Assembly: GCA_028291515.1 (NCBI GenBank)
Contig: JAQGHU010000011.1
Span: forward strand, 1-64,000
Direction of reading: 5' to 3'
DNA: 64,000 bases
Source of the DNA: Schlesneria sp.
Lineage (GTDB): Bacteria > Planctomycetota > Planctomycetia > Planctomycetales > Planctomycetaceae
Part shown: piece by piece, positions 17,870 through 27,055 of the stretch
Layout of the letters: each line of letters begins with the position of its first letter
How positions within the stretch are numbered: the stretch's first letter is position 1
The notes under the pieces: generated by a model
Database searches by the model: none
What the model was told of the DNA's origin: nothing
Seen by the model: only the letters and a program-made list of their open reading frames with translations
Position numbers and translations under genes: made by a program

Positions 17870-18925
17870 GTGCAGGACTTTGATCGACTTTCCACCTACG
17901 ACTATTCGCTGCCCGAGGATTTGATCGCCAAAGTGCCTCTCCCTACGCGGGATGCATCGCGATTGCTGGTTGTGAATCGCGACACTCAGCAAATTACTCA
18001 CCGGTCCATCCGCGACCTCCCGACCTTACTGGCCGCGCATGATTGCCTGGTCTTGAACAACACGCGAGTGCTCCCCGCTCGGCTGGTGGGAAATCGAGTG
18101 GGCACGGGGGGAAAGTGGGAAGGGCTGTACCTCGGCAGCGATGACCGAGGGGCCTGGAAATTGATCGGCCAGACGCGCGGATACCTCCAAATCGGGGAAT
18201 CGGTGTCGGTGACCTCAACAGAGGGGGCCGAACTGCGACTCGAACTGGCGGCGCGCGAAGCCGACGGCGTCTTCGTCTTCGTTCCTAATCAACCTGGGAC
18301 TGTCGTCGATCTGCTCCAGCAATTCGGCACCTTGCCGCTGCCACCGTACTTCGATCGCAAGACCCCCGACGCCAACGATTGGGACCGTTACCAGACCGTG
18401 TTCTCATCAAACCCCGGCTCTGTCGCCGCTCCCACGGCCGGGCTGCACTTCACTCCGGAACTACTGGACCAATGTCAGCAGACGGGGATCACACGCACGG
18501 AAGTCACCTTGCACGTTGGCCTGGGAACGTTTCGCCCTGTTGCCGTCGAAAATCTCGCCGAGCACCAGATGCATTCGGAATGGTGCGAGCTGCCAAGTTC
18601 TGCCGTGGAAAAAATCGAATCGACACGGGCTGCAGGTGGCCGAGTCGTCGCCGTCGGCACCACCAGCTTGCGGACGATCGAATCGGCGGCCGCCGTTAAC
18701 ACTCCACTGCAGGCCTGGAGCGGTGAAACCCGTCTGTTCGTTCGACCACCGTACGAGTTTCGACGGGTCGATGTCTTGCTGACAAACTTTCATCTCCCTA
18801 AGTCCACGCTGCTGATGCTGGTGAGTGCATTCGCCGGGGTTGACCTGATACGCGAGGCGTATCAGACCGCGATTACGGAGAAGTATCGCTTTTTCAGCTA
18901 TGGCGATGCGATGTTGATCCTGTAA
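17870..18925 (+). CDS. queA: S-adenosylmethionine:tRNA ribosyltransferase-isomerase
   Basis: A 351-residue QueA. It transfers the ribosyl part of S-adenosylmethionine to 7-aminomethyl-7-deazaguanine in tRNA, giving epoxyqueuosine. Family blocks are clear: FDYxLPEDLIA-like start (YDYSLPEDLIAKVPLP), LVLNNTRVLPARL, GSVAAPTAGLHFT, EVTLHVGLGTFRPV, and TNFHLPKSTLLMLVSAF. The start is GTG 17870, which places the conserved N-terminal block at residue 9 as usual. No other queuosine gene is in the window. Confidence 0.96.
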   Translation: MQDFDRLSTYDYSLPEDLIAKVPLPTRDASRLLVVNRDTQQITHRSIRDLPTLLAAHDCLVLNNTRVLPARLVGNRVGTGGKWEGLYLGSDDRGAWKLIGQTRGYLQIGESVSVTSTEGAELRLELAAREADGVFVFVPNQPGTVVDLLQQFGTLPLPPYFDRKTPDANDWDRYQTVFSSNPGSVAAPTAGLHFTPELLDQCQQTGITRTEVTLHVGLGTFRPVAVENLAEHQMHSEWCELPSSAVEKIESTRAAGGRVVAVGTTSLRTIESAAAVNTPLQAWSGETRLFVRPPYEFRRVDVLLTNFHLPKSTLLMLVSAFAGVDLIREAYQTAITEKYRFFSYGDAMLIL

Positions 18926-18943
18926 TGTCAGGGCGATGAGTCT

Positions 18944-19257
18944 CCTGGTGAGCCGCGATGGGTCAGCACGCGGATTACATCTTTATGTGCCAAATCAGAA
19001 AATCAGAAACAAAACAGTTTTCACGCGAAGACGCGGAGAGGAAAGCCAGAAAAGACCTTCAAGATCTTTCTCTATCTTTTTTCTGCGCGTCTCAGCGCCT
19101 ATCCACAGCCGTTCAAATACGGCTTCCCTGAGCTTCGCCCACGCTGTTTCCCCTTGTCTTCTTCGCGACTCCGCGGCTTCGCGTGAAAATCGTCTTTTCT
19201 TCGTCGGGATAGCGAGGACGAAGTTATCCGCGTGCTGACCCAGCGCGGCTCACCTGG
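18944..19257. mobile_element. Nested inverted-repeat element, ~314 bp, MITE-like
   Basis: The outer arms, 18944-18979 and 19223-19257, pair over about 32 of 35 bases; the shared core is GGGTCAGCACGCGGAT. The inner arms, 19018-19038 and 19169-19189, pair 20 of 21 (TTTTCACGCGAAGACGCGGA against its complement). A small hairpin (GCCGT/ACGGC, 19109-19124) sits at the centre. There is no credible gene inside. Terminal inverted repeats without a transposase suggest a non-autonomous mobile element or a dispersed palindromic repeat. It lies between the convergent queA and response-regulator genes. The inner arm type is, from memory, common as a dispersed repeat. Confidence 0.6.
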
Positions 19258-19285
19258 AACTTTGTAACGGTGTCGACGAATTGTC

Positions 19286-19930
19286 TTACGTTCGGCCAAT
19301 TGGATTTCTTTGAGGAAACAGCAGTTCGAACTGAGTCACGCGTCGGATTAACTCGGCAAGCGAATTCACCTGCAGCTTCTTCATCACCGATGCTCGTCGC
19401 ATTTCGACGGCCCGTTCCGAAATGTCCAGTCGTGCCGCCATGACCTTATTGGACGCCCCATCGAGAAGCAGGCCCAGCGTTTCTTTTTCTTTGTCAGTCA
19501 ACTCGGCAATACCGCAGGCGAATTCTTCCCAAGCCGCAGCCGAAGCGCGACGTTCGCCATCCTGAGCCAATGCGCGCTGAATTCGCTCCAACATCACATG
19601 GGCATTGAACGGCTTCTCGATGAATTCGACGACTCCCGCCTGAAGTGCTCGAATCGCCATCGGGACATCCGCATAGGCGGTCATAAGGATCACCGGCAGG
19701 TGGCTGCCCATGACCCTAAGACGTTCGAACAAGTCCAGGCCGCTGAGGTCCGGCATGCGGACATCGCAGACCAGGCAACCGGCCTGCCAGGATTGGAACT
19801 CTGCCAGGAATGCATTCGCGGAACCGTAGGCTCTGGTGGGGATCGCGAGCGACGCCAATAGATATTCCAGCGACTCCCGCATGTCCGGGTCGTCATCCAC
19901 GATAAAGACGGTCGGAACCTGTTCAGACAT
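19286..19930 (-). CDS. FixJ-type response regulator
   Basis: A 214-residue two-domain regulator. The receiver domain (residues 7-120) has the acidic pair in VDDDPDMRES, the phospho-acceptor Asp in VCDVRMPDLSGLDL, Thr in ILMTAYAD, and Lys in EFIEKPFNAHVM. The C-terminal LuxR-type helix-turn-helix spans about residues 140-200 (LTDKEKETLGLLLDGASNKV). It overlaps the sensor kinase gene by 8 bp, so the two form a unit. Divergent from the nitrate operon, it is the likely regulator of those genes, by inference from position and the partner's sensor domain. Confidence 0.92.
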   Translation of the reverse strand: MSEQVPTVFIVDDDPDMRESLEYLLASLAIPTRAYGSANAFLAEFQSWQAGCLVCDVRMPDLSGLDLFERLRVMGSHLPVILMTAYADVPMAIRALQAGVVEFIEKPFNAHVMLERIQRALAQDGERRASAAAWEEFACGIAELTDKEKETLGLLLDGASNKVMAARLDISERAVEMRRASVMKKLQVNSLAELIRRVTQFELLFPQRNPIGRT

Positions 19931-21737
19931 GACTGACGGCCTCCATCAAAGGCAAGCTCTCTCCCGATAGATCGACCATCGGAGAATCAAGAGGCAGCGT
20001 GAAACGAAAGACCGCGCCTCCCTCACCATTCGCTTCGGCCCAAATTCGGCCCCCATGTGCCTCGACGATGCTGCGGGCGATGGCCAAGCCCATTCCGGTC
20101 CCCTCTTCGCGAGTCGTTATGAACGGCTCAAACCATGCTTCTGCTCCATCCGCCGGAATACCTGGACCGGTGTCGGCCACAGTGACTTCCACCGCACCAG
20201 TCGATGCCATCCCCGTCGTCAAGCTGATGCGACGGCGATAAGGTTCGACTTGATCCATCGCTGCGAACGCATTCTGAATCAGGTTTGTGAGCACTTGTTG
20301 AATCTGGATGGCATCGACAGGAATCATCAAAGGCTCCGTCGCCAACTGCAATTCCAATGAGATCCCGCGGCGGCGCGCTTCCGGCCGACACAGCTCTTCC
20401 ACTTCATGGACCAGATTGTTAATCGATTCGTGAGTGATTCGATGGGGCCGAAGCCGCACGAACCCTCGGGCTCGTCGGATGATCTCCGCACCTCGGTGTG
20501 TGGCTCGCAAGATTTTTTCGAGCGGTAGGACGAAGTCCTGCGAATCGATCGGAGGTCCGGACAGCCGCGTCAAACATCCCTCGGCATAATTGGCAATCGC
20601 GCCGAGCGGCTGATTGATTTCGTGAGCCAGTGCCGCGGCCATCGCGCCCATTGCTCGCAAGCGATCCGCATGAGCCAACTGGTCGAGAAGCTCGCGGCTG
20701 CGGTGTTCGATCGCCTTGCGCGACGTCACGTCCGTTACGACCAGCAGTAACCCCCGAGGAACGCCATGATGATCACGCAATCGCTGCGGCGAGATCATCG
20801 TCTCGATCAGGCGTCCATCGACGTGACGCATCACAAGGTCGACCGGTTCTGTCTCCAGATGCGGATCGAACAGCATTGCACTAAACCGGCGCCGATCGGG
20901 ATCAGCAATAAAGAGAGAAGCGGGCTTGCCGGTCAAACCTTCGGTGCCGTGACCTAGCATGCCTCCAAATCGACGATTGGCAAATTCGATGGTCCCCGAC
21001 TGATCGAACACGACTAATCCATCCGTCATCGATTCGACCAATCCCTGGTATTGCACCTCTGTCTGCTCGATCTCGCGCCCTACGAACTGCACCGCGGGTC
21101 GGACAACAAACAAGTGCAAACCGATCTGGGTCAGCAGAATCACTCCCATGATGATCAAGCCGAGTCGTTGCAATTGCCGCACATGTTGCCGAGCGGCCTC
21201 CTGGTAGCTTCCCACCAGCGCATGCATCCGACTCAGAAACTCTGGCTCGTGCTTTAACAAGCTGTTGAGAGCCTCTTGAAACATCTTGTCCTGTGATTCC
21301 GATGCGATTTCTTCGGCAGCTTCGACCATCGCCACGTAATGCGGTTCCAATTTATGGAACCCTTGCTCAATTTCCGGAGATCTGGAACCACCGAAGAAAA
21401 CGTCCGCGCGGTTGGCCTTCAGTTTGTCATGCGCATCACGCCACTCGTCGAGCGTGGTTTTCAGTTCCAGCCGTCGCAGCTCTCGTTCGTCCGGTGTCTG
21501 TGCGGTCACACGTGCGAGGGCCGCCTTGGCAAGCTTTTGTGAGAGCATTCGTTGGCGACCGGCAATATTGATCACGGGCGCATCTGAGGTCAGCAGGTTC
21601 AGACCTGGCTGCAGCAGGCATTGATGCAGAACGATCAACCCCGCCACCAACCCCAAGGCGTACCAAGACTGTCGACCCAGTTGCCGGGCAGGATTCTCGC
21701 GATCAACTTTGAGATTCTTATTTGTTTCGTGTGTCAT
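19923..21737 (-). CDS. Sensor histidine kinase with PilJ/NarX-like and PAS domains
   Basis: A 604-residue membrane kinase. One helix (SWYALGLVAGLIVLHQCLL, ~residues 25-43) and a second near residue 200 (LGLIIMGVILLTQIGLHLFVV) flank a periplasmic PilJ-type domain. That domain opens with APVINIAGRQRMLSQKLAKA, which resembles the nitrate-binding P-box of NarX. A PAS domain (VESMTDGLVVFDQSGTIEFA) precedes the HisKA domain, whose phosphorylated His lies in AALAHEINQPLGAIANYAEG, and an HATPase domain (NLIQNAFAAMDQ, DTGPGIP, EGTGMGLAIARSIV). The ATG at 21737 is preferred to a GTG at 21752. With the FixJ-like regulator it probably senses nitrate or nitrite and controls the divergent operon; the ligand is inferred. 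Confidence 0.88.
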   Translation of the reverse strand: MTHETNKNLKVDRENPARQLGRQSWYALGLVAGLIVLHQCLLQPGLNLLTSDAPVINIAGRQRMLSQKLAKAALARVTAQTPDERELRRLELKTTLDEWRDAHDKLKANRADVFFGGSRSPEIEQGFHKLEPHYVAMVEAAEEIASESQDKMFQEALNSLLKHEPEFLSRMHALVGSYQEAARQHVRQLQRLGLIIMGVILLTQIGLHLFVVRPAVQFVGREIEQTEVQYQGLVESMTDGLVVFDQSGTIEFANRRFGGMLGHGTEGLTGKPASLFIADPDRRRFSAMLFDPHLETEPVDLVMRHVDGRLIETMISPQRLRDHHGVPRGLLLVVTDVTSRKAIEHRSRELLDQLAHADRLRAMGAMAAALAHEINQPLGAIANYAEGCLTRLSGPPIDSQDFVLPLEKILRATHRGAEIIRRARGFVRLRPHRITHESINNLVHEVEELCRPEARRRGISLELQLATEPLMIPVDAIQIQQVLTNLIQNAFAAMDQVEPYRRRISLTTGMASTGAVEVTVADTGPGIPADGAEAWFEPFITTREEGTGMGLAIARSIVEAHGGRIWAEANGEGGAVFRFTLPLDSPMVDLSGESLPLMEAVSHV

Positions 21738-22273
21738 CACGATCGAAGTCACCGGTCACGAACACTTTGCTGGACCGGAGATCAACGTTGATTCAAACGA
21801 ACTCCGGCCAGTCGGACATCAAACTTGGTTACGGGATGGAAAATTGCGGCCCTCATTCGCTGGTAGCAAACTGCATACCCCCCGTGGTTTCCGATCCACG
21901 AGAGGCCTCGATCTCGTCCCGTAAATACCGAAGAATCCAGCTCGCTCCGCGCAAATTGTCGGAATGTATTTCGATCATTTTGAAGCCTTTGAAGTGCCAC
22001 CAATGCACGCAAATCCGGCAGACGGCTGCCACGAATGCCAGCAGCTCTGCAGTACCAAAGGCAATCCGTGTGGCCCTGCTTCGGGAATGCTCTTGTGACG
22101 TGGAACATCCTCCATTGTGACCTTCCACACTCAGCCCTTCCGCACCCCGAAGTTTCATTCTTCACAACAGTTGACGGATACGAACCGGGCTCACCCTTTG
22201 CAATCGAGATGATCCTCGTGGCTTCCTGGGCCTCGAATCACCAAGCCTTCGACTGTATCGAGGAACACCGATC
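21738..22273. other. Regulatory gap between sensor kinase and nitrate operon
   Basis: A 536-bp divergent gap that must hold the promoters of both the two-component genes and the nitrate operon. I could not find a clear sigma-70 or sigma-54 promoter or a leader terminator by eye. It contains one possible small minus-strand gene (21853-21978). Just before the nirBD start, CGAGGAAC provides a ribosome-binding site. Confidence 0.45.
21853..21978 (-). CDS. Possible small protein, 41 residues
   Basis: A 41-residue frame (beginning MIEIHSDNLRGASWILRYLR) with an amphipathic, helix-like composition and an AAAGG-type site 8-12 nt upstream. The open frame extends further upstream to 22158 with a hydrophobic stretch, so a 101-residue version is possible. 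I recognise no family, and third-position base use is not strongly gene-like. It lies within the divergent regulatory gap, so it may be non-coding. Confidence 0.25.
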   Translation of the reverse strand: MIEIHSDNLRGASWILRYLRDEIEASRGSETTGGMQFATSE

Positions 22274-25255
22274 GTGATCGCATCAAACTTCGCCCGCAAG
22301 ACGATCGTGGTCATCGGAAACGGCATGGTCGGACATCGATTTTGTGAGCGACTTGTCGAGTTCGACGCCGCGCGTCAATTCCGAATCGTGACGTTCTGCG
22401 AAGAACCACGCGCTGCCTACGATCGTGTGGGTCTGACCAGCTTCTTCGCGCACCGCGACGCCGAACAACTGATGCTGGCGCGCAAGGAATGGTATCTCGA
22501 ACACGGGGTTGAACTGCACATCGGCGACCGCGCTTGCGAACTCAATCGTGAGAAGAAAACTGTCCGATCTCAAAAAGAGGTGCAGATTGACTATGACATC
22601 TGTGTGATGGCGACGGGCTCGTATCCATTCGTGCCATCGATACCAGGCATCCAGAATCGAGGGGTCTTCGTCTATCGCACGATCGAAGACTTGAACCACA
22701 TCATCGAATACTCGCAGCACGCCAAACAATGCGCTATCATCGGCGGCGGCTTGCTGGGATTGGAAGCCGCCAAAGCGGCTTACGATCTCGGGCTGGAAAC
22801 GCATGTTGTCGTCCTGGGCCCGCGAGTCCTTGCGCGACAACTCGATGATAAAGCCTCAAAAACATTGGTTTCGAAAATCGAAACATTGGGAATTCACGTC
22901 CTGCTGGATGCGGACACCACCGAAGTCCTGGGCAACGGCCAGGTTGAAGGACTGCGATTCAAGGACAACTCGGAACTTGCCGTCGACATGGTCGTCGTCT
23001 CGGCGGGGATTGTGCCTCGCGATGATCTTGCCAAGGCCAGCGGCCTGAACGTGGGACCACGCGGCGGGATCGTGGTCGATGATCACCTGCGAACCAGCGA
23101 TCCTGATGTTTTCGCCATCGGTGAAGTCGCTTTGCATCGCAGCATGGTCTATGGGCTGGTCGCCCCCGGTTATGAAATGGCAGAAATTGTCGCGGCGAAT
23201 CTCTGCGGACAATCACGGACCTTCCACGGCGCGGACATGTCGACCAAGCTCAAGTTGACGGGTGTCGATGTCGCCAGTTTCGGCAATCACGAGGCCGATG
23301 CCACTCAAGCCAAAGCGATCGTCTTCGAAGATCCGTTTGAAGGAGTCTACAAGAAGATCCTTGTTTCCCTCGACGGCAAGAAACTGCTCGGTGGCATCCT
23401 GGTGGGCGATGCCAATGATTACGGGCGTCTGCTGATGACCTGTAAGTCCGACAAGCCGTTGACCATGTCGCCAAGCGAACTTCTGCTGGGCCCCAAAGGA
23501 GGAGCGAGTTCCAGTGGCGTGGGCGACTTGGATCCGACCGCTCAGATCTGCTCGTGCAACAATGTTTTGATGGCGAACCTCTGCACGGCCATCGCAGACG
23601 GCGTCTGTACTGTCGGTGAACTGAAAAGCTGCACCAGAGCCGGCACAGGTTGCGGAGGATGCATCCCGCTCGTCACTGATATTCTCAACAGCGAACTGAA
23701 GAAGGCCGGCAAGACAGTCAACACGTCGCTGTGCGAACACTTCACGTTCACGCGACAGGAACTGTTTCACGTCATCAAGATTAAAGGTTATCGAACCTTT
23801 AACGAGGTTGTTCGAGAACAAGGTGTCGGACACGGTTGCGAAATCTGTAAGCCGACCGTGGCCTCGATCCTCGCGAGCCTCTGGAATGAAGATATCCTCG
23901 AACAGGCCACGGTGCAGGACACGAACGATCGCTTCCTGGCCAACATCCAACGGGGTGGCTCCTATTCGGTGGTCCCTCGAGTCCCCGGTGGCGAAATCAC
24001 TCCCGAAAAGTTGATCGTCCTGGGTGAGGTCGGTCGGAAATACAACCTCTATACGAAGATCACAGGCGGACAACGAATTGACTTGTTTGGGGCCGAAGTC
24101 CATCAGTTGCCGAGTATCTGGGAAGAACTCGTCAACGCCGGGTTCGAGAGCGGGCATGCCTATGGCAAGTCGCTAAGAACCGTGAAGAGCTGCGTCGGTT
24201 CCACGTGGTGCCGGTTCGGTGTGCAGAATTCTGTCGGCTTCGCGATCCGCATCGAGAACCGCTACAAGGGACTGCGCTCTCCACACAAGCTCAAAGGAGC
24301 AGTCTCTGGCTGCGTGCGGGAATGTGCCGAAGCTCAATCAAAAGACTTCGGACTGATCGCGACAGAGGCAGGCTACAACTTGTATGTCTGCGGCAATGGC
24401 GGATCGAAGCCGCGTCACGCCGATCTGCTGGCGGCTGATTTAGACGAAGAGACGGCCACCCGCTATATCGATCGATTCCTGATGTACTATGTGCAGACGG
24501 CCGATCGGCTGACTAGAACCTCGGTGTGGCTCGAGAAACTCGAAGGGGGCCTCGAACACCTGCGTGATGTGATCATTCGTGACAAACTCGGTTTGTGCGA
24601 AGACCTCGACCGTCAAATGCAGTTTGTCGTCGATACCTATCAATGCGAATGGGCGGCCGTCGTCCGCGATCCCGAAAAGAGACGACTGTTCCAGCAGTTT
24701 GTTAACACAGATGAAACAGAGCCAACGATCGAATTCGTCTCGGAGCGCGGACAACCGCATCCCGCACCTTGGTTAGACGACACGGTGCCCCTCGGCCAAC
24801 TCACACTGCTCAACGGCAAGACCCTCGACGAAACCACAGAAGAAGCGGAACCAACCTGGGTTCGCGTTGGTTCTGCGTCGGAGTTCCCGGTCAACGGTGG
24901 TGCGACGATCAAGCACGGCCATGCCCAGATCGCTGTCTTCAACTTCGACAGCCGCCAGGAGTGGTATGCGACAGACAACATGTGCCCTCACAAGCAAGAG
25001 TTCGCGCTCTCCCGCGGGATCATCGGCGACATCGGTGGCGTCCCCAAGGTGGCCTGTCCCTTCCACAAGAAAAACTTCTCGCTGCAAGACGGTTCGTGCT
25101 TAAGCGGCGAGGACTACAGCATCAGAACCTACCCCGTTCGGCTGCAAGACGACGATGTCTTCCTGTTGCTACCACACGCCGATGCACTGGCCACCGCCCC
25201 CGCCATTGAACAACGCCTGTGCGGAACCGCTTGCACCACGTGCGCACCTGCTTGA
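22274..25255 (+). CDS. nirB: Nitrite reductase NirB-NirD fusion
   Basis: A 993-residue assimilatory NAD(P)H-type nitrite reductase (nitrite to ammonium). In order it has: an FAD-binding motif (VVIGNGMVG, ~10-18); an NAD(P) site (AIIGGGLLGLEAA, ~155); a BFD-like [2Fe-2S] domain (ICSCNN ... GTGCGGC, ~420-465); a second Cys-containing helical repeat (GHGCEICKPTV, ~530); a nitrite-reductase half-domain; and the siroheme/[4Fe-4S] site with CVGSTWC and CVREC (~640-690). A C-terminal NirD-like Rieske domain (~870-985) follows, with both ligand motifs intact (CPH and CPFH). NirD is usually a separate protein. The start is GTG 22274 with GAGGA upstream. First gene of a co-oriented nitrate operon. The C-terminus ends in a Cys-rich tail (CGTACTTCAPA). 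Confidence 0.93.
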   Translation: MIASNFARKTIVVIGNGMVGHRFCERLVEFDAARQFRIVTFCEEPRAAYDRVGLTSFFAHRDAEQLMLARKEWYLEHGVELHIGDRACELNREKKTVRSQKEVQIDYDICVMATGSYPFVPSIPGIQNRGVFVYRTIEDLNHIIEYSQHAKQCAIIGGGLLGLEAAKAAYDLGLETHVVVLGPRVLARQLDDKASKTLVSKIETLGIHVLLDADTTEVLGNGQVEGLRFKDNSELAVDMVVVSAGIVPRDDLAKASGLNVGPRGGIVVDDHLRTSDPDVFAIGEVALHRSMVYGLVAPGYEMAEIVAANLCGQSRTFHGADMSTKLKLTGVDVASFGNHEADATQAKAIVFEDPFEGVYKKILVSLDGKKLLGGILVGDANDYGRLLMTCKSDKPLTMSPSELLLGPKGGASSSGVGDLDPTAQICSCNNVLMANLCTAIADGVCTVGELKSCTRAGTGCGGCIPLVTDILNSELKKAGKTVNTSLCEHFTFTRQELFHVIKIKGYRTFNEVVREQGVGHGCEICKPTVASILASLWNEDILEQATVQDTNDRFLANIQRGGSYSVVPRVPGGEITPEKLIVLGEVGRKYNLYTKITGGQRIDLFGAEVHQLPSIWEELVNAGFESGHAYGKSLRTVKSCVGSTWCRFGVQNSVGFAIRIENRYKGLRSPHKLKGAVSGCVRECAEAQSKDFGLIATEAGYNLYVCGNGGSKPRHADLLAADLDEETATRYIDRFLMYYVQTADRLTRTSVWLEKLEGGLEHLRDVIIRDKLGLCEDLDRQMQFVVDTYQCEWAAVVRDPEKRRLFQQFVNTDETEPTIEFVSERGQPHPAPWLDDTVPLGQLTLLNGKTLDETTEEAEPTWVRVGSASEFPVNGGATIKHGHAQIAVFNFDSRQEWYATDNMCPHKQEFALSRGIIGDIGGVPKVACPFHKKNFSLQDGSCLSGEDYSIRTYPVRLQDDDVFLLLPHADALATAPAIEQRLCGTACTTCAPA

Positions 25256-25323
25256 TCGATCAGAGCGCCAACGCTCTACAGCCTGACCGTTTCAACAGCC
25301 ATTTTGAGAACCGATAAATAGCC

Positions 25324-27042
25324 ATGTCCTCTGTTGCTCTCCCACTGACTCATGCCGAACGGACAACGACTTCGTCGATGCCTTCGTTCTTGGAAGAGCT
25401 CTTGGCAGACCAACAGGACTTGACGGCCGTCGAACGATTCTCGCAATTCCATTCGGGAAGCAGCCAGCCACAGCAGGCACGCTACTACTCGTCATTGCTG
25501 CCCGCGTCACCGCCAGGGCCGGGTGAGCAATACGCATTCGAAGTCGACCTGGATCGGTGCTCGGGCTGCAAGGCCTGCGTGACGGCTTGTCACTCGCTGA
25601 ATGGTCTCGACGAGAACGAAACGTGGCGCGATGTGGGTCTACTACACGGCGGGTCGGTCACGCTGCCCGTATTGCAACACGTCACGACCGCCTGCCATCA
25701 CTGTCTTGATCCGGCCTGCATGAACGTCTGCCCGACGCGAGCCTACGAAAAAGACCCGGTCACCGGCATCGTCAAGCACTTGGACGATCAATGCTTCGGC
25801 TGCCAGTACTGCATTCTGGCTTGCCCCTACGAAGTCCCAAAGTACAGTGCCAAGCGAGGCATCGTTCGCAAGTGTGACATGTGCAGTCAGCGATTGGCGG
25901 TCGGAGAGGCTCCCGCGTGCGTGCAAGCTTGTCCTCATGAAGCGATTCGCATCGCAGTCGTGAAGAAGGCCGATGTGGCGGCGGATTGTGAAGCGAATCC
26001 GTTTCTTCCCGGTGCCCCTGACCCGCAGTACACACAGCCGACAACGAACTACAAGTCGTCGAAGCCATTTCCTCGAAATGTGCTGCCGGCAGACTATTTC
26101 GCAGTTCACGCCGAACACGCACATACCCCGCTCATCGTCATGCTGGTGCTGACTCAGTTGTCCGTCGGAGCATTCCTGGTCGGGCAGATCCTGCAAATTT
26201 ACGCTCGCGGTTCAACATCGTTCTCGCTCGTGCTGCCCGTTCAAACGGCGAGTGCACTCGGTTTCGGACTTCTGGCCCTGGCGGCCAGCACCATGCACTT
26301 GGGCCGACCGATGCTCGCCTATCGAGCCGTGCTGGGCCTGCGGACTAGTTGGCTCAGTCGCGAAATCGTGGCGTTTGGTGCCTTTGCCAAGTTTGCCGCC
26401 GCTTATGCCGCCGTGCTGTGGCTGTGGCCCGAGCAGCAGGCGGCCCCCTGGGTCTTTGGGCTGGCCTGCTCCGTGGTGGCAGCGGGACTGGCGGGCGTTC
26501 TCTGCTCAATCATGATTTATCACTGTACTCAGCGGCCGTTCTGGATCGGCCCTCGGACATTCGTGAAGTTCTCATTGACGACGTTGTGGCTGGGGTTGTC
26601 GACGGTCCTGACAGTTTCCATTCTGGCCGTTGATCTGCAGCAGCCTGCTCGAATCCAGCAGTTAATGGTCGCTTACGGCGGCAGCTTGTGCCTGGCGCTG
26701 GTCATCGTCGCGGCTACCAAGTTGCTCTATGAGGCAGGTCTGTTCGGCCACCTGTTCAGCAAGCAGACGACGCCTCTCAATCGATCCGCACGACTGATGG
26801 TCGGCGAATTGAAAGCGTGGACTCACGTCCGATTCTTGTGCGGCCTTGTCGGCGGGATCGCCCTACCAGCCGTCCTGCTGAATCAATCGTGGGAGAGTAC
26901 CTCTCACGTGATGAGTCCCACGGTCATCGTCGGCCAGTGCCTGGCCTCGTTCATCTTATCTGTCATCGGCGAATTCGTGGAACGCACGCTGTTCTTCACA
27001 GCGGCGGTCGCGATGCGGATGCCCGGTAGCCTGCGAACCTGA
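25324..27042 (+). CDS. DmsB-DmsC-like fusion: ferredoxin domain plus membrane anchor
   Basis: A 572-residue electron-transfer protein. Residues ~65-220 form a DmsB/NrfC-type domain with four Cys clusters ([44 protein letters not shown] ... CVQACP) for four [4Fe-4S] centres. Residues ~270-570 hold about eight membrane helices of the DmsC/NrfD-like anchor type ([19 protein letters not shown] is the first). This design passes electrons from membrane quinol to a molybdoenzyme, or the reverse. Between nirBD and the nitrate reductase subunit, its likely job is to feed that reductase from the quinol pool. No Tat signal is visible, so the iron-sulfur domain probably faces the cytoplasm. Confidence 0.88.
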   Translation: MSSVALPLTHAERTTTSSMPSFLEELLADQQDLTAVERFSQFHSGSSQPQQARYYSSLLPASPPGPGEQYAFEVDLDRCSGCKACVTACHSLNGLDENETWRDVGLLHGGSVTLPVLQHVTTACHHCLDPACMNVCPTRAYEKDPVTGIVKHLDDQCFGCQYCILACPYEVPKYSAKRGIVRKCDMCSQRLAVGEAPACVQACPHEAIRIAVVKKADVAADCEANPFLPGAPDPQYTQPTTNYKSSKPFPRNVLPADYFAVHAEHAHTPLIVMLVLTQLSVGAFLVGQILQIYARGSTSFSLVLPVQTASALGFGLLALAASTMHLGRPMLAYRAVLGLRTSWLSREIVAFGAFAKFAAAYAAVLWLWPEQQAAPWVFGLACSVVAAGLAGVLCSIMIYHCTQRPFWIGPRTFVKFSLTTLWLGLSTVLTVSILAVDLQQPARIQQLMVAYGGSLCLALVIVAATKLLYEAGLFGHLFSKQTTPLNRSARLMVGELKAWTHVRFLCGLVGGIALPAVLLNQSWESTSHVMSPTVIVGQCLASFILSVIGEFVERTLFFTAAVAMRMPGSLRT

Positions 27043-27055
27043 AGGAGTAGCAGCG

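Noticed and set aside
18936-19299. Short frames inside the nested inverted-repeat element
   Set aside because: They arise from the palindromic arms on both strands and have no ribosome-binding site or domain.
22060-22100. A TGGCCC...TGC pattern considered as a sigma-54 promoter for the nitrate operon
   Set aside because: The GG to GC spacing and the -12 TTGC element do not fit.
23213-24157. A 314-codon minus-strand frame opposite nirBD
   Set aside because: It is antisense to the FAD, BFD and siroheme domains of a well-supported enzyme, with no own motif or ribosome-binding site.
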